Origin: Schistocephalus solidus
Taxonomy: Eukaryota; Platyhelminthes; Cestoda; Diphyllobothriidea; Diphyllobothriidae
NCBI GenBank assembly: GCA_017591395.1
Contig: WEDG01000701.1
Location: 1 to 64,000, forward strand
Direction of reading: 5' to 3'
Length of the DNA: 64,000 nt
A model generated the notes under the pieces. It saw only the letters and a program-made list of their open reading frames with translations, had not been told where the DNA came from and made no database searches. This document shows, piece after piece, positions 11,280-23,500 of this stretch (the stretch's first letter is position 1; each line of letters starts with the position of its first letter). Both the position numbers and the translations under genes were made by a program.

Positions 11280-11760
11280 TCGTAATTTTGCAAATATAAT
11301 CCGCTTAAAAAAAGGTGTTAGCCAGGTGTCGATGACAAATTACAGGCCTATAAACTTGATATGTTTCCTGATATGTTTCATGAAGAGCAAATAGTACATT
11401 TACTCGTGGTTTTAAACCTGTTGTCAAACTGTCTACATGAGGACAAAAAAGGAGTATCCTTCACGAAGAATTTGATGCAATCTATCCGGAGCTGAACCCA
11501 AGTTCTCATGGAATGGCGGTGGTTCATACCGTCTTCGTTGACTTTCAAAAAGTTGTTGACATTGCTCAAGACCAGAAACAGCTATACAACCTACAAAGAA
11601 TATATATCAGAGGCAACTTTTACCCTGAGATTCAAAACTTCCTTAGGGGCTGGCGTCAGGTTGTTTTGGTTGAGAAGGAGAAGTCATATCCTGCTGCAAT
11701 CAAGAGTGAGGTTCCTAGCTTACAATACAGGGGCTCCTTTATTTCCTAAAACGTGGACGA
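11280..11760 (+). mobile_element. Eroded LINE RT fragment
   Basis: Weak but readable RT traces on the + strand: KKGVSQVSMTNYRPINLICF near 11310-11370, and VVHTVFVDFQKVVDIAQDQK near 11517-11580, the position of the FDFxKAFD motif. About 80 residues follow to IKSEVPS, where GVPQG would be expected. Stops and frame changes are frequent. The following 550 bases may be its continuation but carry no motif I can name. The short open frame at 11035-11217 just upstream is unassigned. Confidence 0.5.
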
Positions 11761-13364
11761 TAGCATAGGATATTTGGAGAGTAAAGACGCAACGGTTACT
11801 GATGACATGAAAATCTCGAGTGAGATCCGTTCCCTGTCGATAAAGAGAGACTGCAGGTTAAAGTCAGTCGGTTTGAAGAGAGGTTTAATCGTTAGTTTCC
11901 ACGTTCCAACGTTAGTAACTTTACAGTAGTTCACATAGGCAACCCAGGCAGTTCGGACAACGCTAGAAAGTCCTTTCGCAATGTTGGGAGTCTTACCAGA
12001 CGTGGAAGTCCATAAAAACCTGCTTGTACTAAGGACGACTCCTTAACACTCTCTACTAATTGATAGGCAGTTGCAAATAGCACACTAGCCATTTTGCACG
12101 CCGTTAAGAGAGACTTTATGAAGTTTGTTGAATGCCAATACTCCAATATGCTCGGAAAATTCGTGAGGCGAAGTTTCTGAACACGCAAGCCTAGAGACCC
12201 TGGGCATTTAAAGATAAGAAATGCCTCGAAATCATTTAAAGGAGTTTTAACAAAATGGGTTAGAAAAAACTTACTTGCCATATGCGACCAGCCTAAGAAA
12301 TTTGAATTTCTTTTCATTGGTAGTCTTTCTCGATCTGATGTCCGGAGTGAAATCCTATCTTCTTAGTTAAACATAGGTAATATCTCCTTTTTTGAAAGCA
12401 AAACATTGCATTCATCCTGTACGCATACGTAGTGCGTACCAAAATGGCTTTCGAAAGTTTCACGACCAGACCACTTAGTTTATTCACTACTTTTTATATC
12501 AAGGCCCACGGTTCAGACTCCATTTTTCAGAGAAGACAACAGATTGCGGAGATTGTAGCAACATTCGAAGCAGTCAATGGAGGAAGAATTTTGGACCCTT
12601 TTTCACTATTCCAATGAAGTCATACGCACAACACTCAGGGATGCCTATGAGCGTTTTAAACGTTTAGTCAAATGATATGTTAGCAGATTTTTTTATCGGT
12701 GATTTAGCAAGATTTTAAACGTATTTTCTTAGATCAGGCGTTAACAAACGTATTAAATAAGGAATGTATTAACTCTTCTGTGACTCATAATGATAATAGT
12801 CACGTAAGACAGAAAACATAAGTGCCCGGGAAAGATGTTCGCTGTCACCTGAAATTGATGTCTAGTAAATCGCCGCTTTCCATATATTTATTCATAGATA
12901 TCTCTGTTACGATGAAAAGTGTATAAATTTGCGACATTTTGTGCTTTTGGCACCAATTTAGCCCTTTATTAAAATTTAATGAAGGATTTCCACCTGATCC
13001 TGTTTTCCGTCCCCTTTTCAGAGTCATGTAAAATTTATCGATTCACGTTGGCGTTCCATGTTTCTACTTTCTCTTTTCCAGCTACTAAAGTTTATCCCTG
13101 CATTCAATTTTACGCTTATTTTACACCCATATTTCTGAGGAACACTCGGAGGTTTAATTCAGTCAATTTTGGCAGATAAACAACTAAATATTCAGAGCTC
13201 CCCGACTCCTAATTTATCCCACGGTGTTGCTTTTGATTCACGTACTAGCCTATACGTAGCCACCAATGAAAACTGTATATTTGTGCATGTAGCATTGGTA
13301 GTTTCCGTTTATGTGATCACACGGAATATAATTAACAATCAGATAAATCTTATACCAAAAAAAT
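11761..13364. other. No gene recognised; upstream flank of DNAI1
   Basis: About 1.6 kb without a supported gene. The reverse open frame at 11931-12317 shows no recognisable domain. The last few hundred bases should contain the DNAI1 promoter and 5' UTR, but no clear core promoter element can be picked out by eye. Confidence 0.4.
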
Positions 13365-14555
13365 ATGAAAAAGAAGGTAAGCCCACACAAAAGTTTACTT
13401 TTTAGGAGGCAACAAGAATCGTTCGAAAAAGTGTACATAATGAAGAGGTCTCAGATGTACCAAAAGATGATCTCGGAGTTGTGAAACCAGATGACCAACT
13501 CCAACTAACAGATGCCGTAAATCTTTTGTGTTTTGAAACTTGTAGGAATTAAAAGAAGATATAACGCGTGTGCTTACCGCAAATAATCCACATGCTCCAA
13601 AAAATATTGTCCGGTTCAATTTTAAAGTATTTCTTTAACATTTTTTTAAACCCATATCAAGGAAGGTCAATATAAACCCATACCCCAAGTCGAGCAGATG
13701 GCTGTACATTTTTTCCTTGAAGGCAATATGATCGATAAGAACAGTGACGAGGCCACTCAACAGTTGGTTGAGAAGGGTTTACTCATAATAGATGGCAAGT
13801 TATAAAGCACATATTCATTGCTATCTGCAGAGGACGAAGAGAATGCTGATGGTTCGGGAGTAAAAGACGGTCAAGAAAAGGTTAATTTTATTAATACTGT
13901 TTTAATTTATAGACTGGAGAGGGTGAAAAGAGCAAACCAAAATTTCAACCGCGGCCTCCGAAAAAATTAGCGAATCAATTTAATTTTTGTGAACACTTTA
14001 GTCAGACGTACAGCGAGCCTTTTCGGGTATTTAATTTATAAATTTTGATGCATAAAAGGAAAGGGGTACCATGACTGAGCCACCAGCACGTGGTACATAT
14101 TCAGCTAATGTGACTCAATGGTCCATTTACGATGACTACAAGGAGGACTTCGCAAAGAAGGTGATACGCAATCCTTTAAACATTTTCTTAGGAAAAAGCA
14201 ATGGAAAAGAAACCTCCAAGGGGTGGTAAAAAGGATATCAAAAAGAAGAAGAAGGCCGTTGCCTCTGAGTCCCAAGTATATTCCCATATTTTTATGTAAC
14301 TTGTGTAGTTCGATGATATAACGAAATTCCTACAACCGATTAAAACTGTCGAAAGGATGATCAATCAAAATACATTTGATGAAGTTTCCCAGGACTTCAA
14401 ATATTTCGAGGATGCCTCCGATGAATTCAGAGATTCTTTAGGAACACTTCTACCTTTATGGACATTTTCCTATGAAAAGTCTAAAAAATTAACCGTTACA
14501 GCCCTCTGCTGGTCGCCGCTGTACTCGGACCTTTTTGCCGTCGGACTTGGGTCAT
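13365..14555 (+). CDS. DNAI1: DNAI1 exons 1-9 with eight micro-introns
   Basis: The N-terminal third, before the WD repeats. The introns are 29, 29, 35, 36, 32, 32, 31 and 33 bp (13377-13405, 13517-13545, 13627-13661, 13795-13830, 13881-13912, 14027-14058, 14161-14191, 14276-14308). Each ends in AG. Seven begin with GT; intron 4 begins with GC (GCAAGT). Removing them gives one unbroken frame that follows DNAI1 homologues, for example [13 protein letters not shown] joined to [16 protein letters not shown]. Exon 8 encodes a Lys-rich stretch ([10 protein letters not shown]) seen in the same place in other animals. Exon 9 carries [20 protein letters not shown] and ends at VGLGS, split in the next codon. 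Confidence 0.9.
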
Positions 14556-17500
14556 GTAAGTTATGCAGTAGTTTGTGTCATTAGGAACAATTGAAGAGAA
14601 CTGTTTATAATGGGATGGGAAATTAAATAAGAACCACTGGCTATAAATATCCACACGCTCATTACCTCTGTCATTAATCTTAAAAGAACTTCTTTTAGTC
14701 GTGTTTGATTTTATTCGTATTGCTTTAAAAAATAAAGTCAGAATTCATTTTAAGCCCAGTAGATCATAAGGTACGTTATCAGTAAACAACTTTTTTAACC
14801 AATAAAGTGCAATATTTGTTCGTGCTCTAGTCGATAAACGCAAATGCTGGCTAAAAGCGCTTGACATTTTTCCTTAATCCCACGTGCTCTAAACGTCTTT
14901 TTGAATTTTTTTATAACTTATTTCATTTCTCAGACGACTTTTTGAAGCAAGTTCCTGGCATGATTTGCTTCTATTCGCTGAAGAACCCTGGTCACCCGGA
15001 GTATATTTTTGAGACTGAATCCGGAGTTCTATGCTTGGATCTCCACAAAGAATATCCGTATCTCGTCTGCGTTGGTTTCTACGATGGTGCAGTTGCTGTG
15101 TACAAACTGGATCAGCAAAAAAGTGGACCACTTTACATAAGTTCCGCAAAGGCTGGCAAGCATACAGATCCTGTTTGGCAAGTCAAATGGCAAGCACGCG
15201 ACGTACAAAACAATAGGAATTTCTTCTCCATAAGTGCAGACGGTCGGGTCACAAGTTGGACGCTACTAAGGGTCAGTTATCTCACCTGCCTTTTTAATTT
15301 GACTATTACTTTTTGCGTGCATCTGCCTGTCAAGCTCCGTCACTTAAGCGATAGGACGCTACATATCGAAACGCACGAACCTGAAAATTAGCCATATTTA
15401 ACTGCGAACGCAGAGTTTTACGACACTTTTAAACCATTTGCACATATTTTTCCTAGCTATTTGGTTAACGCTTGTTAAAAAAGGCCCTACTACTGTTAAG
15501 TATTATAGCACGTTTTTCTATTAACTTTATCTTTTCTGTAAACTTGTGCTATTTATTTGCGCTAGCATGGTAAAGTATTCTTTCGATAAAAGAAAGCAGT
15601 GCGCGAAATGTGACAACGGGTGACGTTTCACACAAAGGAAGTGTTAGCCGCAAGAGGAACAACGATGAATGTGTAGAAACTTGTCAATTGGGAATAAGGA
15701 CCCCTCTATGCGTGCCACAAGCATAGTGGACCGTCATCATGCAGCCTGACCCTTCATCCGACATGAACCAAATGTTTGCTCAATTTTGACAAATGTTTGC
15801 TCATTTTGTTTGCTCATTTTTGTTTGCTCATTTTGTTTTGCTCATTTTGTGAAAAATTTTGCACCTGAAAAATAAGTGGAAAGGAGATTTAATAATTCGA
15901 ACAGACTGTCTCTGGATATAAATGCTAATAATTCGCGCATTGGAAATTTGCATTCATTTGGTTCAGTTGATCAGACACTGGCTCCGTATAGCTCAACTCT
16001 GATATTGAAAGCATAGAGTATATAAGATGTTGATACACTTGTTGGTGGACATTCTTAGCGTAATGCATAACTTCTGTTATATAAAACGTCAAGTGATGAA
16101 AAAACGGCTGCTTTTAGGGTAGTTTGGGGCTTATTTACATTGCTCAAGTGACAGTACGGTGACCCTTCGCTGCCAGGAATCTCTTGGGCCGGAAATCGAG
16201 TCCATGTCCTCGGAGGATAAAACGTCAGAGTTCTATCAGTTGGACTTTAGAACTCTAGTCTATCAGGCTAAGTTGGTAATGTTTATATCAGGGAGTAGAT
16301 AGCGCCCACTTAATCAGCCTGTTTGGATGATTGAGAAAATTTTCCCTGTATTACTTCAGAGCTTACGGGTCTTATATTCCTCCTGAGCGAAATAGCAATA
16401 ATTCATAGAGCGCTCTTAGAACGCATGCTTTATTTTCTTACTCGTCTTACCACCATCTTTTTTAGTCTGGTGTTGGGGCTTTTCATGAGTGTCCGGTAAG
16501 GTTTGTTCTGCTGTATCGTAAATTTCTGGTTTCTGTTTGTTTCTTTGTTGTAATTAAATTCTGTCGTTTAGGTTAGAAACTTACTTTTACTCATTTTCCT
16601 GCTAGAATGATCTCACATGCTACGATGCGCTTACCATGCAAGTAACAAGGGAGTTGGCTGACGATACGGAATCAGCGCAGTTAGCGACTCTTGGTGAGGT
16701 TTCTCTCCTACAGTTTACTCTGCTTCTAAAAGTCTGCTGCTTTTTTTTCTAATAACACCAAAATTGTGACAAGCCTAAAAAATATCAAATTTTTAAAAAC
16801 GCTACTTACTGACTCGGGTCTCCGCACTCGGGAACATACAAAATGAAAACAAACACGGCTCTGATATCGTAGATCGATAGCATAACTTAACCTTAGTCCT
16901 GTCACTAAATATCATTGAAACTCTAGCCCTCGTCTTAAATATAAACCTAAGTTCATCCATAAAACTTACATTAACCCGAAAAATTTGAGTCAGCAGTAGG
17001 GTATTGAAGAGAGACATCTCCAGTCATAGCAAAAGTGTTTATTAAAACGAAAAATGTATAAACTAGTCCAAAGTTGCTTCATAACACGAAACACTTTGGC
17101 CCAGCTTCATATTTATACTAAAGAGAAAATTCAGTGCAAAAACGATTTACATTGTGTGCCCTAATTTTGGATCACGCACCGTTGTCACGACCGAACGTCT
17201 TTACTGGCAAAGACAGCGGATACCGTCTCATCTTGTCTCTTGCCTTTGTCGGTAATATTGCTCTGCCTACACCACTAGCAGCTGTGCGGTTGCAGGAGGG
17301 GCACAAGAGTGAACCCTAAGGCGCAACGGGACGCGTATGTCCCTTTGCAAGATTGGTGAGTGTCCCTCTACCACTATTTCCAAGAACGTCAACATAGATA
17401 CTTGAGGGTGTGTCTCGGGGAGGCTGTGTACCTTACAAGGCTTTTGCAGTTAAATTAATTGATATCACGGTTATCTGGTCCCCGAACGCAAATCGTCCCT

Positions 17501-20500
17501 CGAAGATAGCATGCTTTTTGTGTTCTTAGACACCGAATAATTATTTGGTCAGCCTTTGGCGCACACAATGAGAAAATATGCAAATTGGCGTGAAATTGTT
17601 TTGTGTCGGTACACATTGACGAATGCGGCAACAGCAAGTCCTCTTACTCCCGTATGAGGACTGCTCCAGTAGATATATCTTGCATCCAGGTTGGTTTAGT
17701 GATCCTTCTACACAAAAGCCAGCCGCACACAGGTTGATGATGTCAGTCTGGTGGGCGACCGAAGGGATGGGTATTGTTTTCTCTGGTTGAGTCCCGAACT
17801 TCTGTTGCATACAGCAGATAGTCATAAAGATGCCGTGAATCAATACTTTAGGGCACTTTTTATAAACCCTTCCATAAAGAGATACGTAGTGTGCCCTTAA
17901 CTCCGACTTCTCAGACGACCGCCAAGTTCAAATGTGGATCAAGGATCAAACGTAGTACCAAAAGAGCCTAAATTATCATAGGTCTCCCATAAGATTGCAT
18001 GTCAAACTTGCCGCGTACTATGTTAGGGATTATTAGTATTGGACCACAATTTCAGGGTGAGTGAGTGAGTGATTGGGTGAGTGAGTGGGTGAGTAAGTGA
18101 GTGAGATTTGCCACTGCCCTGGCTGTCCTGGGTTTGTTGAGACCACGAGTCCGAGTGGATATTGTTCCTGAGGTGCTTAAACCTTCATGAAGCCTACGCC
18201 TGGACTGAGATATGGGTACCTATTGAGGAGAGCTTTGACTATCCCCGTAAAACTGTCGGTTTCACAAAGTGGAGCACCCTCTACCGGGATACCGAATGCA
18301 CCTCAAATTTAGCCTATTCAGAGTGACACCGATGTCTCAGAATTCGCCCTCACTGACTAAAGCGTGACCTTGGAAAGCATCGACGTCCACGTATGCATAA
18401 CGGAGTTGGTGCATCACAACTGAATTGCGAGGCATCTAACGCACTCACCACGACAGCCTCACTTGCGTCAGAACTTTTAAACTGCCAATTCCCGTAGTGA
18501 TTGAGGGCTTGTATCGTACAGGGTGCCCATCTGCAGGCCTTGGTTGCACGTTTACCATTGAATGTTCGTCTACTGAGAACGCAAAGGCGGTTACTGTTTA
18601 CCTTCTCTCTGCCTCTGAAAACAAAGTTAGCTCTACAGTGGAAGTGTAGTAGTACGCTAGTTTGCCTAGATACGTGGGTCACTACCGTAGTAGTGTGTGG
18701 ATATGAGGTTTTAATTTTGGAAAACAAACTTCTTTAGCTGTATCCTCCAATATATGAGATTTGGAAACTGTTTCTTAATCACTGACTAAACTTTCAATAA
18801 CTTAGGCGGTTTCGTATTTAGATTTTCTGCTTTTCCAACTGCACATGGAGTTTTAGCTAGTCCACTGTTGCGAAAGCATGTCCTGGAATCGTTCTATCCT
18901 CGAAAAAGCATCACTGGTTTCGTAAAAGTTTATTAATTTTCTTCTGCCTTTACCCAGAGTGTGGCACCGCCATGGACTTCCACAAATCTCAACCCCACCT
19001 TTTCCTCATCGCGACGGAAGAAGGCATGGTGCACAAATGCAGCCGAGCATACATGTCGCAGTATCTCGACAGCTACAAGGCACATCATATGGCAGTTTAT
19101 CGCGTGGAGTGGAACAACTTCCACAAGGACATCTTTCATTACCTGTTCTGCCGACTGGACTGTCAAAATTTGGGACCAAAACAAACAGTGAGTTTCCCTG
19201 TATTTTGGGATAAAGAGCTAAGCCTTGTTGCTCTCTACTGTGACGGACATTTTTGATTAGCACGGTGACTTCTCATACAGCTGTTTTCCAGTCTTAGTCG
19301 ATGAACAGTAGGCATGTTCGTAGAACTGAAATAGCTGCGTAATTATAGGTTCCAAGCAAGATTGCTCATGTTCGGCGAGTACTCCCACGTGGACGAAAGC
19401 AAACTAATATTAACCAACATTTCCAAACCCTGAACGAACAGGTTATTCGAAGCATACATTACATTTCGCTGCTAGGAATGGACTGTCAAAAATATAAATG
19501 AAGAGAAAAACGTTCTTCGGGAAATCGAATTGTACTCGTTAATTCATAATGATGAAACCAACCCGTCATCAGACGGAATGGACGAAGGCGGCAGTGGAAT
19601 CCATCAATTGTGATACAGTACGCTTACTCCCCAAGAAGGATATCCTAAGCAATCAATCTAGAATCCACCAGATGAGTACGATGCTTAATTATTTAGTAGA
19701 GGATTAAGCAGTTTTGAATAATTCGTTTGACCCACTTGTGAAAAGCTCGGTTGCCTCTGTGGGAATCGAACCTTCGCCAGCAAGTGAGAGGCTCTAGCCA
19801 ACTGAGCTTAGAGGATCCACTTTGAGCCGTGAGTTTAATCCCACTTGGGTCAAGTTACCCACACAGCCTTCTGCAACGTATGGAATCCACCAATTCTGAT
19901 ACAGTACGCTGACAGCCGAAGCAGGATTTCCTAAGCAATCAATATATAATCCACCAGATGACTACCAGGCACAGTTATTTAGTAGAGAACTTCAGCATAT
20001 TTGAATAATTCGTTTGACCCACTTGTGAAACCTTGCTTACCTCGTTGGGATTCGAACCCACGCCAGCAAGGGGAAGGCTTTAGTACAGCCAACGCTTGCT
20101 TAGGAAATCCTGCTATGGCAGTCAGCTTAATGTATCAGAGTTGGTGGATTCCATACGTTGCATTAGGCTGCGCGGGTAACTTGACCGAAGTTCGATAAAC
20201 TCACGGCTCCCGTTGGGGCCTCGTAGCTCAGTTGGCTAGAGCGTTGGCTGTACTAAAACCTTCCTCTTGCTGGCAAGGGTTTGAATCCTGACGAGGTGGC
20301 CAATTTTTCTGCAAGTGGGTCAAACTAATTATTTATTTCTGCCAAAATCCTCTTCTTATTGCTTGTGCCTGGTAGTCATCTGGTGAATTGTAGATTGATT
20401 ACTTAGTAAATCCTGCTTGGGCACACAGCTTAATGGATCAGAGTTAGTGGATTCCATCCGTTGCATTAGGCTGGGTGGGTAACTTGACCCAAGTTTGATT

Positions 20501-23500
20501 AAACTCACGGCTCTGCTTGGTGTCTCGTAACTCAGTTGGCTAGAGCCTTGACTGTACTAAAGCCTTCCCTTTACTGGCATGGGTTCGAATTCCACCGAGT
20601 CCGCCGAGTTTTTCACAAGTGGGTTAAACGAAATATTCAAATCTGCCAAAATCATGTACTTTGTAACTAAGTTAGACGGACAGGTAGCATTTCGTAATAT
20701 GTACCCAGATTGACATGATATTGGACACTGCTCATGTTGGGGGCCAAACTTCGAGGAATTCTGGCGCCCGTTCTGGGGTTGATCATGGCGATCACTTCAG
20801 TACGGTCCAATTTGAAGTGGGGGTCACACTCAAGGTTGTGCGCCAACACGGCTGACAGTATCATGTCGATCAAAGGCTAGCCTCATTTGTTGGTGCGAAT
20901 TCCAAGGTGTCGTTCTGCATGGCCAACATAAATGCACAGGCTATTGGCGCATACGATGCAGTAAATAAAACTAGTCATCTGTTATTTGCGTTGGAGGTCC
21001 TTGCCTCTTATAAGGTTACGCGTAAGGAGTACGCAGGCTTCTGAGTGATAGAGATACCAAAAGTGTCTTAATTTTGTGGGTGACTGTTTCAGACATTCCT
21101 TGCATGTACAGTATGGAATCGCATTTCTGAGGCAATATATCTCAATTGAAACCTATTTTTGGTAATTTTTCCCGGCCTTTGAGAAATGTTTTGCCACAAA
21201 CCTGGTCAGATACCCATGGGACCGGAATAGCCTATGTAAGTACGATAGTTCCTTCTTAAACAGTCCCTGGCTACTGCGGTAACGGAGAGCTCGATGGAGA
21301 AAAGCATGGATATAGCTTCATTTTTGGGCCTAAGGCTGATTACTTTCATAGTTAGCCATGCTTTCTGCGGTAGGGTCTTTTCCATGGATGCACGTTGCTA
21401 TGTCGCCATCACTGAGTTTTTTTACACTTTCGTCTAGAAACAGGCGGGTGTCTCCTGTTGCCTCTGTGCAAGTAAATTGTATAGCTGTAATTGTGTGCCC
21501 TTCCTCTCACACCAATTGTCTGTCTGTCGCTCTGTGTACTGTCGCGCCAACCGATCTAGTTCCCTTCTGGTCATTTGGCCTGACGATGGGTTGGCGTCAT
21601 GAAGGTGAACATTTACGGGTACAACCCGATTCCAAAGAACGTTTTTATTTTCAGTATAAACTCTCAGAAGGCGCACTACGTCAGTTATCTCGAGGTACGA
21701 ATGTTTACCTTCACAATGGGTGTTTGCACGCTTGTGCTCGTGTACTTGATCTTTCTGTTCTTGCGTTTACCTTCTGCTTAAGTTATTCAGCTTTAAAGCA
21801 TACAACGTGTTACACCAAATTTAATTTTTGCCGCGTCTTATTTTTCACTTCTATCGAATAAGCGAAACAAGGCTTCGTTCTGGTTTAATGCTCTGACGAT
21901 ATCATTATACACCCTAGGCCAGGCTAGGAAAGCATTCTTTATTTGTCAGCCTAAAAGCCGATTTCCAGCTGCCGTTGTTAACCTTGACCAGAAAGGATAT
22001 TTTGACCTTAAAACCACATGACCTTGAAGTTACTGCCTTTCCTGTTCCTAATTGGCTGCTGGAAGCTGGTTATGCTTTATTCGAGTCGCGTTGGTTCTCA
22101 ATGTTCGCTTCTTGAGCCGACCTAAATGCAGATGAAGTAACGTATGATCCTTGCATCAGATGGCTGTTTTTTGATGTGATTAGTGGGCCACGTTGGTATG
22201 ATTATTAAGTTTCATTGTATTCATAAACGCGCTGATGAAGACTAAGGACGCTGTAACAACCATTTCTGGCTTAAGTTTCGTTATCAGCCAGTTCTAACCC
22301 AAACTCGATGGTCAGCGGCCAATGCCATAAAATGTAAACCGATATTATGAAACCTGCTTTCGATAAAGAAGTAAAAATCAAGGGGAGTTAAAAGCTTGAT
22401 TATCGTGCAGTATAAACCCAAGAGATTTCAGTCGGGCAGGATGAAAACTTTTGAATTTATTTTTTCGGCCGCCTGCAAAAATGGTGCTCGATAAAAAATA
22501 TGCTTTAGTAGTATATATTTTCCCCATTGATTTTTGATACTCTTGTAAATTCCCCAATGACCACTCTAACCCGGGATTGATGCCAGGAAGCGGTTTTACG
22601 GGCGGTGCAAAGGGTGACGGAGCGCCAAGTACTCTGGGAAAGAAAAGTTACACACTGCAGCATAAGCGATAACATTGCTTAAGTACTCCAGCGAGGCTTA
22701 CTAAAATGAACGCGTCACGGCAAGCGCACGATTTTACGTGCATTACCTCGACAGGAAAGTGCGAAGCTGACCGCAACGAGACAGTGCTCAGCGAAGGAGC
22801 CCATACAAACGAGACATGGCAATGTAGCGTCCAAAACATGTTATAATACAGTTAACAAAAGACGTTTGTGACAGCGTCTATGAACACAGGAACCCAGCAG
22901 GCAGGCTGTTTGTCCAATTAAAATCGATGGAAATCGAAGCCTCTAATCCTAACCCAAATTCAAACCGCCGATCCTAAAACTAAGGCGAAACTCCAACTCT
23001 AACCTCGGTCCCATAATCCCTAACTCTAAGCCCAAACTCTAAGCCCCAATTCTAACCATAAAATGCTAGCTAATAGAAACGACGAGGCCAGTTCCAGGAA
23101 GAATTGTAGAAGGAGACACGATTGCCCGGAAAATTCGTAAATGTTCGTCAAGATTGATTATAAAACTGGATAAAAGTTGCATTTTTTAAATTATAGCTTT
23201 CTATCCTCATTTGTAAAAAGAACTTACGCAGCTAAGGATGCCTTGTATGGCTGCCTAAACAGGACATGGGAAAAGGAAACTTTCACAATACATGTGGCTT
23301 TGCGCTAAATTTCTAGGAAACCCTGTTCATGATTAAGGTGAGGGTTAAAGGTAAAGTTACGGGTTAGGTTTGAATTTGAGATTAAGGTCAGTGTTGAGTT
23401 TAAACGTCATGATTAGGCTAAGGGTTAAGGTTAGTATCGTGGTACCTGTAGGGCTTTAGGTTTAAGGTAGGGCTGGGGTTAAGATTAAAGTGACAGTTTA

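Noticed and set aside
17541..17843. Cys-rich reverse frame in DNAI1 intron 11
   Set aside because: No ATG-exon context, no recognisable pattern and no similarity to anything else in the window; left unassigned.
20218..20297. A functional tRNA gene
   Set aside because: A and B boxes and acceptor stem are present, but the anticodon stem does not pair well and the segment sits in a ~300-bp repeat with three decayed relatives; a SINE head explains it better.
19585..20690. A CRISPR array
   Set aside because: Repeat units are ~300 bp, in both orientations, with tRNA-like promoters, in an animal intron.
21358..21861. 167-codon forward frame in DNAI1 intron 12
   Set aside because: Open with an ATG but compositionally unstructured, no motif, no splice context; judged fortuitous.
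23330..23480. A true telomere or chromosome end
   Set aside because: The TTAGGG-like words are degenerate, bounded by inverted arms, and unique sequence and gene exons continue on both sides.
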